Shown here one piece after another: positions 8,293 through 16,219 of a DNA stretch of 43,289 bases. This DNA is from Caulobacter sp. 17J65-9 (lineage in GTDB: Bacteria; Pseudomonadota; Alphaproteobacteria; Caulobacterales; Caulobacteraceae), in the NCBI RefSeq assembly GCF_010975005.1, contig NZ_JAAIVC010000016.1:1-43289 (forward strand). The letters run 5' to 3'. A model generated the notes under the pieces. The model made no database searches. It was not told the origin of the DNA and was given only the letters and a program-made list of their open reading frames with translations. The translations under genes and the position numbers were made by a program. Position 1 is the first letter of the stretch, and each line of letters begins with the position of its first letter.

Positions 8293-9405
8293 TTACGGCT
8301 TCCCGACCACCGCCGGCAGCACCTGCTCGGTGACCAGCCGGTCGGTGATGCCGTGCGGGTTGCGCTCGTTGTAGTTGGTGGTGGTGATGACCACGGCCAT
8401 GTCGAGCTCGGGGAAGGCCAGCACCTTGTTGCCGCCGGTGCCGTGCATGCCGAAGGTGCGCCAGTCGCGGCCGCGGGCCGTGAAGCTCTTCAGCCACCAC
8501 AGGTAGCCGTACTCGATGCCGTCGTCGACGCGGGCCTTGGGCGTGATCGAGGCCAGCACCCAGTCGGCTGAGATCACCCGCTTGCCGTTCCAGACGCCGC
8601 CCTTCAGGTAGAGCTCGGGCATCTTCAGCAGGTCGCGGCTGCGCAGGCCGAGGCCGCCGCCGCCCTGGGCCAGGCCGGTCGGCGCGAACTGCCACTCGGC
8701 GCCCTGGAACTGCAGCGGATCGAACAGGGCGGCCTTGGCGAAGTCCGGCAGCGGCTGGCGCACGGCCCGCTCGACCACGGCGCCGGCGGTGGTCACGCCG
8801 GCGGTGCAGTAGCTGAAGCTGCGGCCGTACGGGGAATCGGCAGGCTTGGGGACCCAAGCCGGGAAGCCGCGGATCGGCAGGTCCAGGTAGAACTTCACCC
8901 AGTCCTCGATCAGGTACATGCGCTCTTCGTTGCCGCGCGAGAACTGGTTTTGGTCGTCGCATTCCAGCAGCGAGCTCATGGTCAGCAGATCCTCGAGCGT
9001 GATCGCCGCCTTGCGCGGGTCGGGGTTCTCGGGCGGCTGCTTGTCCTTGAAGTACGCGAACACCGGGGCCTTGGCGGAGGGCAGGGCCTTGCGGTCGACG
9101 GCGACGCCGGCCAGGGCGCCGGTGATGGTCTTGGTCACCGAGCGGGTGTTGCGCAGCGCGTCGCGGCCGCCGTCGTCGAAGTACTGCTCGTAGACGATGC
9201 GCCCGTGGCGCTCGATCACGACGCTGGTCACCTGCTTGTAGTCGCCGGCCTTGATGGCGGCGGTCATGCGGTCCAGCGCCTCGACCGACAGGCCCTCCTG
9301 GGCGGCCGGGGCCGCGCGCCAGCCGTCGTCGGCCGGAGAGGCGGCAATTGCCGCGCCGGCCAGAATCCACACGCCGGCAGCCAGGGTGATCGCACGCTTC
9401 AACAT
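8293..9405 (-). CDS. Exported serine hydrolase of the beta-lactamase/class C esterase family
   Basis: The 370-residue protein begins with a Sec signal peptide (MLKRAITLAAGVWILAGAAIAA). The penicillin-binding-protein fold motifs are visible. SVTK (Ser89-Lys92) holds the nucleophile. YCT at 199-201 replaces the usual YxN/YxS. HGTGG (321-325) stands in for KTG. This pattern fits periplasmic EstB-like esterases or D-aminopeptidases more than true AmpC enzymes, so the substrate is unknown and antibiotic resistance should not be assumed. A WWLKSF segment precedes the last motif, as in the family. It is monocistronic or transcribed after the AraC gene, which ends 52 bp upstream. Confidence 0.85.
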   Translation of the reverse strand: MLKRAITLAAGVWILAGAAIAASPADDGWRAAPAAQEGLSVEALDRMTAAIKAGDYKQVTSVVIERHGRIVYEQYFDDGGRDALRNTRSVTKTITGALAGVAVDRKALPSAKAPVFAYFKDKQPPENPDPRKAAITLEDLLTMSSLLECDDQNQFSRGNEERMYLIEDWVKFYLDLPIRGFPAWVPKPADSPYGRSFSYCTAGVTTAGAVVERAVRQPLPDFAKAALFDPLQFQGAEWQFAPTGLAQGGGGLGLRSRDLLKMPELYLKGGVWNGKRVISADWVLASITPKARVDDGIEYGYLWWLKSFTARGRDWRTFGMHGTGGNKVLAFPELDMAVVITTTNYNERNPHGITDRLVTEQVLPAVVGKP

Positions 9406-9457
9406 CGTCAGCCTCGAAGGTCCCGGGAAAACACGCCCCTAAGGCAGAGCTAGCCGA

Positions 9458-10303
9458 TCAGCGGCGGGCGGGTCTTGTAAGCATCGAACCTGACGGGTTC
9501 AGCACGCGGCGATATTCGCCGGGCGTCGCCCCGAACACGGCCTGGAAGGCGTGGGTCAGGTGGCTCTGGTCGCAGAAGCCGGTGTCCGCCGCGATCTGGC
9601 CCAGCGGCGTGCGGGTGCGGGCCAGCAGGTCGGCGGCCCGCTCGACCCGGCGACGCCGCGCGTATTCGGCCGGCGTGCAGGCCAGGTGGCGGCGGAAGGC
9701 GCGGGCCAGATAGACCGGGTGCACGCCCACCTCGGCCGCCACCGCGGCGACACCGCCGGCCGGCGGAGCCTCGGTCAGCAGTTCGCGGGCGCGGGCCAGC
9801 CAGGACGGGGCCGACGCCGCGGCGCGCTCGTCCGTGGCGGCGCCGACCAGCTCCAGGCAGAGGCTCTCCAGCGTCTCGGTGGTCGGCTCGTGCCTGACTG
9901 CCCGCAGCAGCCGCCACACCCCGGCGTAGGCGTCCGGCCGGCGCAGCCGCACGGCCGAGCGCGGGGCGCGGTCGGCCCAGTCCAGGGCGCCCAGCGTCTC
10001 CGCCGGCATGGACACGGCCAGGAAGCGGCCCAGGCCCGGGCCGAAGCAGTCGCGGTGCGCGGTCCCGGGCGGGTTGTAGATCACCAGCGGCGAGGCCGGC
10101 GCGTCGTCGGCCCCGTCGGCGGTGGACAGGTAGCGGCCGCGGGTCACGAAGATGAAGTGAGCGTCGCTGTGCACGTGATGCTCGATCTCGTGCGCGGGGA
10201 CGGTCGCCTCCCGGTCGGTGACGCGGAACGCGCCCGCCGTCCGTTCAAGGTCGGCGGCGCCGTAGAACACCCCGTGGGCGAGCGTGGCGACGCCGCCGGC
10301 CAT
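9458..10303 (-). CDS. AraC-family transcriptional regulator with cupin sensor domain
   Basis: The 281-residue protein has an N-terminal cupin-like ligand domain (HEIEHHVHSDAHFIFVTRGRY, then IYNPPGTAHRD). The C-terminal double helix-turn-helix is typical of AraC/XylS. The first helix pair is in VAAEVGVHPVYLARAFRRHL; the second is in IAADTGFCDQSHLTHAFQAV, followed by FGATPGEYRR. It starts 2 bp after the hemB stop on the same strand, so the two are probably co-transcribed. Whether it regulates hemB, the downstream hydrolase or something else cannot be decided from sequence. Confidence 0.88.
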   Translation of the reverse strand: MAGGVATLAHGVFYGAADLERTAGAFRVTDREATVPAHEIEHHVHSDAHFIFVTRGRYLSTADGADDAPASPLVIYNPPGTAHRDCFGPGLGRFLAVSMPAETLGALDWADRAPRSAVRLRRPDAYAGVWRLLRAVRHEPTTETLESLCLELVGAATDERAAASAPSWLARARELLTEAPPAGGVAAVAAEVGVHPVYLARAFRRHLACTPAEYARRRRVERAADLLARTRTPLGQIAADTGFCDQSHLTHAFQAVFGATPGEYRRVLNPSGSMLTRPARR

Positions 10304-10305
10304 GC

Positions 10306-11307
10306 TCAGGCGCCGAGCAGCTTGGACGCGGTCGGCGCGAAGTAGGTGACGATGCCGGCGCAGCCCGCGCGCTTGAAGGCGGTCAGGCTCTCCAGCACGG
10401 CGCGGTCGTGGTCCAGCCAGCCGTTCTTCACCGCCGCCTGGATCATCGCGTACTCGCCAGACACCTGATAGGCGAAGGTCGGCACCCGGAAGGTCTCGAC
10501 CACGCGCCGGACGATGTCGAGGTAGGGCATGCCCGGCTTCACCATCACCATGTCGGCGCCCTCGGCCAGGTCCATGGCGACTTCGCGCAGGGCCTCCTCG
10601 GTGTTCCCGGGATCCATCTGGTAGGTCTTCTTGTCCCCGGTCAGCGCCTTGGCCGAGCCGACCGCGTCGCGGTAGGGGCCGTAGAAGGCCGAGGCGTACT
10701 TGGCGGCGTAGGACAGGATCAGGGTGTCCTGGTAGCCCTCGGCCTCCAGCACCTTGCGGACGCAGGCCACACGGCCGTCCATCATGTCGGAGGGGGCGAC
10801 GATGTCGGCCCCGGCGCGGGCCTGGGCGAGGGCCTGCTCGGCCAGGCGCTCGATGGTGGAATCGTTATCGATGCGGCCGTCGATCAGCAGGCCGTCGTGG
10901 CCGTGGTCGGTGTAGCAGTCCAGCGCCACGTCGCACATGACACCGATCTCCGGCGCAGCGTCCTTGATCGCCTTGACCACGGTGGGCACCAGGCCGGCCG
11001 GATCCTGCGCCTCGGTGCCGAACTCGTCCTTCCGGGACCCGTCGATATTCGGGAAAATGGCCACGGCCGGAATGCCCAGGTCGCGGGCCTGCAGCGCGGC
11101 CTTCACCGCCTCCACCACGTTCAGCCGGTCGACGCCCGGCATGGACGGCACCGGAATGCGCGGCTCCTCGCCGTCGTGGACGATGAGCGCCCAGAGTAAG
11201 TCCGACGGCGACAGCTCGGTTTCGCGGGTCAGCCGGCGAATCCAGTCGGCCTGGCGCAGGCGACGAGGACGGAGCGCGGGGTAGGGGGCGATCGGGAAGG
11301 TGGTCAT
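10306..11307 (-). CDS. hemB: Delta-aminolevulinic acid dehydratase (porphobilinogen synthase), Mg-type
   Basis: The 333-residue enzyme condenses two 5-aminolevulinate molecules to porphobilinogen. Schiff-base lysines lie in SYAAKYASAFYGP (Lys203) and MVKPGMPYLDIV (Lys257). The metal site reads DVALDCYTDHGHDG (126-139). Aspartates and alanine replace the three zinc cysteines of the animal and yeast enzymes, which is the magnesium-dependent pattern known in alphaproteobacteria. One cysteine (Cys131) sits where proline is common. The N-terminal arm (PRRLRQADWIRRLTRE) is complete. It supplies haem synthesis together with HemA encoded at 16220. Confidence 0.97.
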   Translation of the reverse strand: MTTFPIAPYPALRPRRLRQADWIRRLTRETELSPSDLLWALIVHDGEEPRIPVPSMPGVDRLNVVEAVKAALQARDLGIPAVAIFPNIDGSRKDEFGTEAQDPAGLVPTVVKAIKDAAPEIGVMCDVALDCYTDHGHDGLLIDGRIDNDSTIERLAEQALAQARAGADIVAPSDMMDGRVACVRKVLEAEGYQDTLILSYAAKYASAFYGPYRDAVGSAKALTGDKKTYQMDPGNTEEALREVAMDLAEGADMVMVKPGMPYLDIVRRVVETFRVPTFAYQVSGEYAMIQAAVKNGWLDHDRAVLESLTAFKRAGCAGIVTYFAPTASKLLGA

Positions 11308-11358
11308 GGCGGGGCTTCTAGCACCGTAGCGCGGGCGCGAAACCCGCTTTGGCGCGGT

Positions 11359-11862
11359 TCAGCCGCCGGATCCTCCGGTCGCTTGGCCGACCGCCTGGCC
11401 GTTGGCCAGCCGCACCACGCCGAAGAGCGAGGCGCCCATCATCCACAGGCTGCCGATGGCGGCGACCACCATGCCGGTAACGATGCCGAGCACGCTGGCG
11501 GCGTGGAACTCGAAGTCGCTCTCCTGGAAGGCGGCCATGTTCCAGGCGTCCCAGCCTTCGCCGTGGTGGGTCATGGCCTGGAACACGTCGTTGATCACCA
11601 CGCCCAGGCCGAACAGGAAGGCGATGGTGCCGACCACGGCGATGGCCACCGAGATCCAGAACACCTTGATCTGGAAGTCGTAGTGGGTGCGGGTCACCGC
11701 CTGGGCCTGGGCGCGGCGCACATAGGCCACGATCACGCCGACCAGGCCCGTGAAGCCGAACACGAAGGGCGCGACGAACATCAGGGCGTAGACGAGGAAC
11801 GCGAGGTTGCGGTCGTCGCTCGACGCGGGCGGGGCGTGTCCGGTAGAGACCGTGTCCGACAT
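11359..11862 (-). CDS. DUF4870-like (Tic20-type) membrane protein
   Basis: The 167-residue protein has a short polar N-terminus. The DUF4870-like core follows: NLAFLVYALMFVAPFVFG, VGVIVAYVRRAQAQAVTRTH, then YDFQIKVFWISVAIAVVGTIAF. A third hydrophobic region (VLGIVTGMVVAAIGSLWMMG) and a polar Gly-rich tail end the protein. ATG 11862 is preceded by AGGAG at good spacing, so I prefer it to the upstream in-frame ATG at 11889. The function is unknown. It is divergent from the acyl-CoA dehydrogenase gene. Confidence 0.75.
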   Translation of the reverse strand: MSDTVSTGHAPPASSDDRNLAFLVYALMFVAPFVFGFTGLVGVIVAYVRRAQAQAVTRTHYDFQIKVFWISVAIAVVGTIAFLFGLGVVINDVFQAMTHHGEGWDAWNMAAFQESDFEFHAASVLGIVTGMVVAAIGSLWMMGASLFGVVRLANGQAVGQATGGSGG

Positions 11863-11957
11863 CTCGGGCGCTCCTGGTTCGCATAACAAATGCGACTAAA
11901 GCGCCTGCATCTCAACACCTTCGGCTTCGATAGCCGAGCTTACGGGTACGACGACCG

Positions 11958-13097
11958 ATGGATTTCAGCCTGACCGAAGACCAGCGCGCCATCCAGGACG
12001 CGGCGCGCGCCTTCGCCGAAGCCGAGCTGGCCCCGCACTCCGCCGAGTGGGACGAGACCAAGCATTTCCCCGTCGACGTGATGCGCAAGGCGGCCGAACT
12101 GGGCTTCGCCGGCATCTACGTGCAGGAGGAGCACGGCGGCTCGGGCCTGTCGCGCCAGGACGCGGCGATCATCTTTGAAGAGCTGGCCCGCGGCGACGTC
12201 TCCACGGCGGCCTTCATCTCGATCCACAACATGGCTTCGTGGATGATCGACCGGTTCGGCTCGGACGCGCTGCGCGCCAAGTACGTGCCGCGCCTGACCA
12301 CCATGGAGCTGATCGCCAGCTACTGCCTGACCGAGCCGGGCTCGGGCTCCGACGCGGCCGGCATGCGCACGTCCGCGCGGCTGGACGGCGACCACTACGT
12401 CCTGAACGGCTCCAAGGCGTTCATCTCCGGCGCGGGGACCAGCGACGTCTACGTCGTCATGTGCCGCACGGGCGGGGAGGGGCCGAAGGGCGTCTCGGCC
12501 ATCGTGGTCGACAAGGACACGCCGGGCCTGTCGTTCGGCGGCCAGGAAAAGAAGATGGGCTGGAACAGCCAGCCCACCGCCCAGGTGAACTTCGACGAGT
12601 GCCGCGTGCCGGTCGAGAACCGCATCGGCATGGAAGGCGACGGCTTCCGCATCGCCATGATGGGCCTGGACGGCGGCCGCCTGAACATCGCCGCCTGCTC
12701 GCTGGGCGGGGCGCAGCTCGCCCTCGAAACGGCCAAGGCCTACCTGGAGACCCGCAAGCAGTTCGGGAAGCCGCTGAAGGACTTCCAGGCCCTGCAGTTC
12801 AAAATCGCCGACATGGCCACCAGCCTGGAGGCGGCGCGCCTGATGGTGCACCGCGGGGCCTGGGCGCTGGACAACCGCCACCCGCAGGCGACCCAGTACT
12901 GCGCCATGGCCAAGCGCTTCGCCACCGACGCCGGCTTCCAGGTGGCCGACGACGCCCTGCAGCTGCACGGCGGCTACGGCTATCTGCGCGACTATCCGCT
13001 GGAGCGGATCGTGCGCGACCTGCGGGTGCACCGCATCCTGGAAGGCACCAACGAGATCATGCGCGTGATCACCGCGCGGGAGATGTTCCGCCAATGA
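11958..13097 (+). CDS. Acyl-CoA dehydrogenase, probably isobutyryl-CoA dehydrogenase
   Basis: The 379-residue FAD enzyme of the acyl-CoA dehydrogenase family contains the FAD/substrate signature [31 protein letters not shown] and the arginine segment [16 protein letters not shown] follow. The catalytic base is in [11 protein letters not shown] (Glu362). [18 protein letters not shown] is the usual late motif. The substrate is inferred: the next gene and mmsB nearby encode the later steps of valine degradation, so isobutyryl-CoA is the likeliest substrate. A short-chain acyl-CoA enzyme remains possible. The stop overlaps the next start (ATGA). Confidence 0.93.
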   Translation: MDFSLTEDQRAIQDAARAFAEAELAPHSAEWDETKHFPVDVMRKAAELGFAGIYVQEEHGGSGLSRQDAAIIFEELARGDVSTAAFISIHNMASWMIDRFGSDALRAKYVPRLTTMELIASYCLTEPGSGSDAAGMRTSARLDGDHYVLNGSKAFISGAGTSDVYVVMCRTGGEGPKGVSAIVVDKDTPGLSFGGQEKKMGWNSQPTAQVNFDECRVPVENRIGMEGDGFRIAMMGLDGGRLNIAACSLGGAQLALETAKAYLETRKQFGKPLKDFQALQFKIADMATSLEAARLMVHRGAWALDNRHPQATQYCAMAKRFATDAGFQVADDALQLHGGYGYLRDYPLERIVRDLRVHRILEGTNEIMRVITAREMFRQ

Positions 13098-14167
13098 CCG
13101 ACGTCCTGATCGACGAAGCCCCGGTCCTGACCCGCGTCGAGGGCCGGGTCGGCCGCATCACGCTGAACCGGCCCAAGGCGATCCACGCCCTGACCGAAGA
13201 GATGTGCCGCCTCATGACCGAGGCGCTGCTGGCCTGGAAGGACGACGCAGGCGTAGAGGCCGTGATCCTGGATCACGCCGGCGAGCGCGGCTTCTGCGCC
13301 GGCGGCGACATCCGCATGATCGCCGAGAGCGGCAAGACCGACGCGGCGGAGGCCAAGGCCTTCTTCAAGACCGAGTACCGGCTGAATCACCTGCTCTATG
13401 TCTATCCGAAGCCGGTGGTCGCCTTCGTCGACGGCATCGTCATGGGCGGCGGCGTCGGCATCTCGGATCCGGCCAGATACCGGGTCGCGACCGAGCGGAC
13501 GACCTACGCCATGCCGGAGACCGGCATCGGCCTGTTCCCCGACGTCGGCGGCGGCTGGTTCCTGCCGCGCATGCCCGGCCAGACCGGCGTCTGGCTGGCC
13601 CTGACCGGCGCGCGCCTGAAGGCGGCCGAGTGCCTGAGCCTGGGCATCGCCACCCACTTCGTGGAGAGCGCGAAGCTTGACGCGGTGAAGGCGGCGATCG
13701 TCGCCGAGCCGGGCTGCATCGCCGACATCCTGGCCGACGCCGGCGGCGACGCCGGCCCGTCGAAGCTGGAGCCGCACCGGGCCGACATCGACCGGCTGTT
13801 CGCGCACGACGCCATGGAGGCGATCTTCGCCGCCCTGGAGGCCGACGGCTCGGAGTGGGCGGCCAAGGAGCTGGCTGGGCTGAAGACCAAGTCGCCCCAG
13901 TCGATGAAGGTGTCGCTGCGCCAGATGCGCGTCGGCGCGACGCTGGGCTCGTTCGCCGAGAACATGGCCATGGAATACCGCCTGGGCGGGCGCGTGGTGC
14001 GCAGCCACGACTTCCAGGAAGGCGTGCGCGCGGTGATCGTCGACAAGGACAACGCGCCCAAGTGGTCGCCGGCCGAGCTGGCCGGCGTCGACGAGGCCAT
14101 GGTCGACGCCTTCTTCGCCCCGCTGCCGACGGACGAGGAATGGACGCCGCTGCCGGGCGTGGGCTGA
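13094..14167 (+). CDS. 3-hydroxyisobutyryl-CoA hydrolase (crotonase superfamily)
   Basis: The 357-residue length is that of HIBCH-type hydrolases rather than of enoyl-CoA hydratases, which are about 260 residues. Oxyanion-hole segments are GFCAGGDIR (66-74) and GIVMGGGVG (114-122). The active-site stretch [14 protein letters not shown] (141-154) carries Glu142 and Asp150, as in HIBCH. The C-terminal domain has [12 protein letters not shown] and [15 protein letters not shown], both typical. It releases free 3-hydroxyisobutyrate from its CoA ester in valine catabolism, the substrate of MmsB encoded at 15124. It is translationally coupled to the dehydrogenase upstream. Confidence 0.92.
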   Translation: MTDVLIDEAPVLTRVEGRVGRITLNRPKAIHALTEEMCRLMTEALLAWKDDAGVEAVILDHAGERGFCAGGDIRMIAESGKTDAAEAKAFFKTEYRLNHLLYVYPKPVVAFVDGIVMGGGVGISDPARYRVATERTTYAMPETGIGLFPDVGGGWFLPRMPGQTGVWLALTGARLKAAECLSLGIATHFVESAKLDAVKAAIVAEPGCIADILADAGGDAGPSKLEPHRADIDRLFAHDAMEAIFAALEADGSEWAAKELAGLKTKSPQSMKVSLRQMRVGATLGSFAENMAMEYRLGGRVVRSHDFQEGVRAVIVDKDNAPKWSPAELAGVDEAMVDAFFAPLPTDEEWTPLPGVG

Positions 14168-14182
14168 CCAGAGACCGAGGAG

Positions 14183-14217
14183 CCGGGTTCGTCGCAGCGC
14201 CCAGTGGCGTAACCCGG
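14183..14217 (+). terminator. Weak stem-loop after the hydrolase gene
   Basis: CCGGGTT (14183-14189) pairs with AACCCGG (14211-14217) across a 21-base loop. There is no T-run, so this is at best a weak or Rho-assisted end to the dehydrogenase-hydrolase transcript. Confidence 0.25.
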
Positions 14218-14235
14218 TTCTACTGCTAAGCTCCG

Positions 14236-14275
14236 CCCCCGAACGGCTCCCGAAAGCGAGAGCCGATTTCGGGGG
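14236..14275 (+). promoter_or_regulatory. Strong hairpin covering the ribosome binding site of the methyltransferase-like gene
   Basis: CCCCCGAA (14236-14243) pairs with TTCGGGGG (14268-14275), and CGGCTC (14244-14249) pairs with GAGCCG (14260-14265). The result is a 14-bp stem with a two-base AT bulge and a 10-base loop. The only purine-rich ribosome binding sequence before ATG 14285 is the GGGGGAA run, which begins inside the right arm. The fold would hide it. Confidence 0.45.
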
Positions 14276-14284
14276 AAACGCTCC

Positions 14285-15049
14285 ATGCGCTCGCTGATCG
14301 CCGTCGGTCTGTCCGCCTTCCTGCTCGCCTCCTGCGCCTCCATGCCCATGTCGGGGCCGGACACCGCCGCCAACGCCGCGGCTGTCGCCGACACGGCCCG
14401 TCCCGAGGCCGACCGGGCCCGCGACGCCGACCGCAAGCCAGCCGCCATGCTGGACTTCGCCGGCGTGAAGCCGGGCATGGTGGTGGTCGATTTCTGGCCG
14501 GGCGGCGGCTACTTCACCCGCGTGTTGAGCCGCGCCGTGGGCCCCGAGGGCCGGGTCTATTCGATCGCGCCGAAGGAGACCCAGGAGAAGTTCGGCCAGC
14601 GGGCGGAGGACGCCCTGAACAAGCTGAACGCCGACCCGGCCACGCCGAACGTGAAGGCCAGCTTCGTGCCGGCCGCCCAGTTCGCCGCGCCCGAGGCCGT
14701 GGACCTGGTGTTCACCGCCCAGAACTATCACGACCTGCACGAGAAATTCATGGGCCCGGCCGACGTGCCGGCCTTCAACAAGGCGGTGTTCGCGGCGCTC
14801 AAGCCCGGCGGCGTCTTCCTGGTCATCGACCACGACTCCCTGCCGGGCGCCGGCCCTGAGTCGCTGGAGCTGCACCGGATCGATCCGGAGATCGTGAAGC
14901 GCGAGGTGACCGCCGCGGGCTTCGTGTTCGAGGGCGAGCTGGACGTGCTGAAGAACCCGGCCGATCCGCGCACCGCCAACGTGTTCGACAAGTCGATCCG
15001 GGGCCACACCTCCCAGTTCGTCTACAAGTTCCGCAAACCGAAGCACTGA
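14285..15049 (+). CDS. Lipoprotein with class I SAM-methyltransferase fold
   Basis: The 254-residue protein starts with a lipoprotein signal peptide, MRSLIAVGLSAFLLASC, with lipobox LASC and Cys17. The mature part resembles the class I methyltransferase family COG4798. MVVVDFWPGGGYFTRVLSRAVG is the SAM-binding glycine loop, DLVFTAQNYHDLH is the motif IV region, and LKPGGVFLVIDHD is post-motif II. SAM is not known in the periplasm, so either the signal is not used for export or the domain has another role. It lies inside a valine-catabolic set without an obvious link to it. Confidence 0.82.
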   Translation: MRSLIAVGLSAFLLASCASMPMSGPDTAANAAAVADTARPEADRARDADRKPAAMLDFAGVKPGMVVVDFWPGGGYFTRVLSRAVGPEGRVYSIAPKETQEKFGQRAEDALNKLNADPATPNVKASFVPAAQFAAPEAVDLVFTAQNYHDLHEKFMGPADVPAFNKAVFAALKPGGVFLVIDHDSLPGAGPESLELHRIDPEIVKREVTAAGFVFEGELDVLKNPADPRTANVFDKSIRGHTSQFVYKFRKPKH

Positions 15050-15123
15050 CCGCGCGAAGCGGTGGCGGTCCGCGTCGGAACGGCCTATTCGTCCGCGCAA
15101 ATCACGTGGACGGAGAACTGACG

Positions 15124-16017
15124 ATGCGGATCGCCTTCATCGGACTGGGCGCCATGGGCGGCGGCATGGCCGCCAATCAGGCCAAGGCGGGCCGCCAGGT
15201 CGCCGCCTTCGACCTGTCCAAGGATGCGCTGGACCGCGCCGTGTCGCACGGCTGCACGGCGGCGGGCTCGGTGGCCGAGGCGGTGCAGGGCGCCGACGTG
15301 GTCATCACCATGCTGCCGGCCGGCCCGCACGTGCTGAAGGTGTTCAGCGAGGACGTGCTGCCGAACGCGCCGAAGACCGCGCTGCTGATCGATTCGTCGA
15401 CCATCGACGTCGACACCGCCCGCAAGGTGGCGGGCCTGGCCAAGGCCGCCGGCTTCGTGTTCGCCGACGCCCCGGTCTCCGGCGGCACCGCCGCGGCCGA
15501 CGCCGGCACCCTGGCCTTCATGGTCGGCTGCGACGAGGCCGAATTCGCCCGCATCGACGAGGTGATCCAGCCGATGGCGCGCGCGGTGATCCGCACCGGC
15601 GACCACGGGGCGGGGCAGGCGGCCAAGATCTGCAACAACATGCTGCTGGCCATCTCGATGATCGGCACCTGCGAGGCCTTCGCGCTGGCCGAGCGGCTGG
15701 GCCTGGACGCCCAGAAGTTCTTTGACGTGGCGTCCAAGTCGTCGGGCCAGTGCTGGTCGATGACCAGCTACGCGCCGGTGCCGGGCCTGGTCGAGACCGC
15801 CCCGTCGAACCGCGGCTACGCCGGCGGCTTCGCCACCGCGCTGATGCTGAAGGATCTGAAGCTGGCCCAGGACGCCGCCGCCAAGGCCGGCGCGACCACG
15901 CCGATGGGCGCCCAGGCCGAGGCGCTGTACGCCATGTTCGACCGCCTGGGCTACGGCGGGAAGGACTTCTCGGCGGTGATTCAGCTGCTCCGCGGCAAGC
16001 TCGATGAGCTCGCCTGA
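15124..16017 (+). CDS. mmsB: 3-hydroxyisobutyrate dehydrogenase
   Basis: The 297-residue NAD-dependent enzyme of the beta-hydroxyacid dehydrogenase family begins with the Rossmann motif IAFIGLGAMGGGMA. DAPVSGGTAAADAGTL is the substrate signature. GHGAGQAAKICNNM-type sequence carries the catalytic Lys168 (seen as GAGQAAKICNN). It oxidises 3-hydroxyisobutyrate to methylmalonate semialdehyde, following the hydrolase encoded at 13094. ATG 15124 with GGAGAA upstream was chosen over GTG 15106. The C-terminal GGKDFSAVIQLLR is also typical. Confidence 0.93.
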   Translation: MRIAFIGLGAMGGGMAANQAKAGRQVAAFDLSKDALDRAVSHGCTAAGSVAEAVQGADVVITMLPAGPHVLKVFSEDVLPNAPKTALLIDSSTIDVDTARKVAGLAKAAGFVFADAPVSGGTAAADAGTLAFMVGCDEAEFARIDEVIQPMARAVIRTGDHGAGQAAKICNNMLLAISMIGTCEAFALAERLGLDAQKFFDVASKSSGQCWSMTSYAPVPGLVETAPSNRGYAGGFATALMLKDLKLAQDAAAKAGATTPMGAQAEALYAMFDRLGYGGKDFSAVIQLLRGKLDELA

Positions 16018-16045
16018 GAACTGTTCGCAACGTGAGTGAGAGTTA

Positions 16046-16076
16046 TTCGCGAAGTGCCTGCGGCGTTTCGCGAAGT
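16046..16076. repeat. Two direct copies of a 10-bp TTCGCGAAGT box upstream of hemA
   Basis: TTCGCGAAGT occurs exactly at 16046-16055 and 16067-16076. Starts are 21 bp apart, about two helical turns. Each copy contains the 8-bp palindrome TTCGCGAA. This looks like a pair of operator sites on one face of the DNA, in the intergenic region before hemA. Confidence 0.5.
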
Positions 16077-16096
16077 ACCGTTCGGTAAGTAGTTCT

Positions 16097-16129
16097 CCTA
16101 GGTGGACGCCAGCCGTCACCTAGGTGGAC
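16097..16129. repeat. Two direct copies of an 11-bp CCTAGGTGGAC box upstream of hemA
   Basis: CCTAGGTGGAC occurs exactly at 16097-16107 and 16119-16129, with starts 22 bp apart. The second copy is part of a 10-bp perfect palindrome, CACCTAGGTG (16117-16126). The pair lies 21 bp after the TTCGCGAAGT pair and about 90 bp before the hemA ATG. Confidence 0.5.
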
Positions 16130-16219
16130 ACTCTGGTCGTGCTCGTGCGAGAAGCCGGCCCAGTTTGGACTCGGGGGAGCTGTCCCGTCGCGGACGGTTC
16201 CCGGGTTGAGGATGTCGCG

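Noticed and set aside
6230-9370. A 1046-codon minus-strand open frame across hflX and the membrane protein
   Set aside because: It runs antisense to hflX and out of frame through the beta-lactamase-family gene. It has no domain motif and biased composition.
8293-9405. Antibiotic-resistance beta-lactamase
   Set aside because: Motifs two and three are YCT and HGTGG rather than YxN and KTG. This is closer to esterases of the same fold, so resistance is not supported.
16124-16219. N-terminal extension of hemA from ATG 16124
   Set aside because: The sequence starts inside the repeated boxes and is not like ALAS N-termini. ATG 16220 with GAGG fits the family length.
16018-16219. FNR/FixK-type box controlling hemA
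   Set aside because: No TTGAT-N4-ATCAA or close variant is present in the upstream region.
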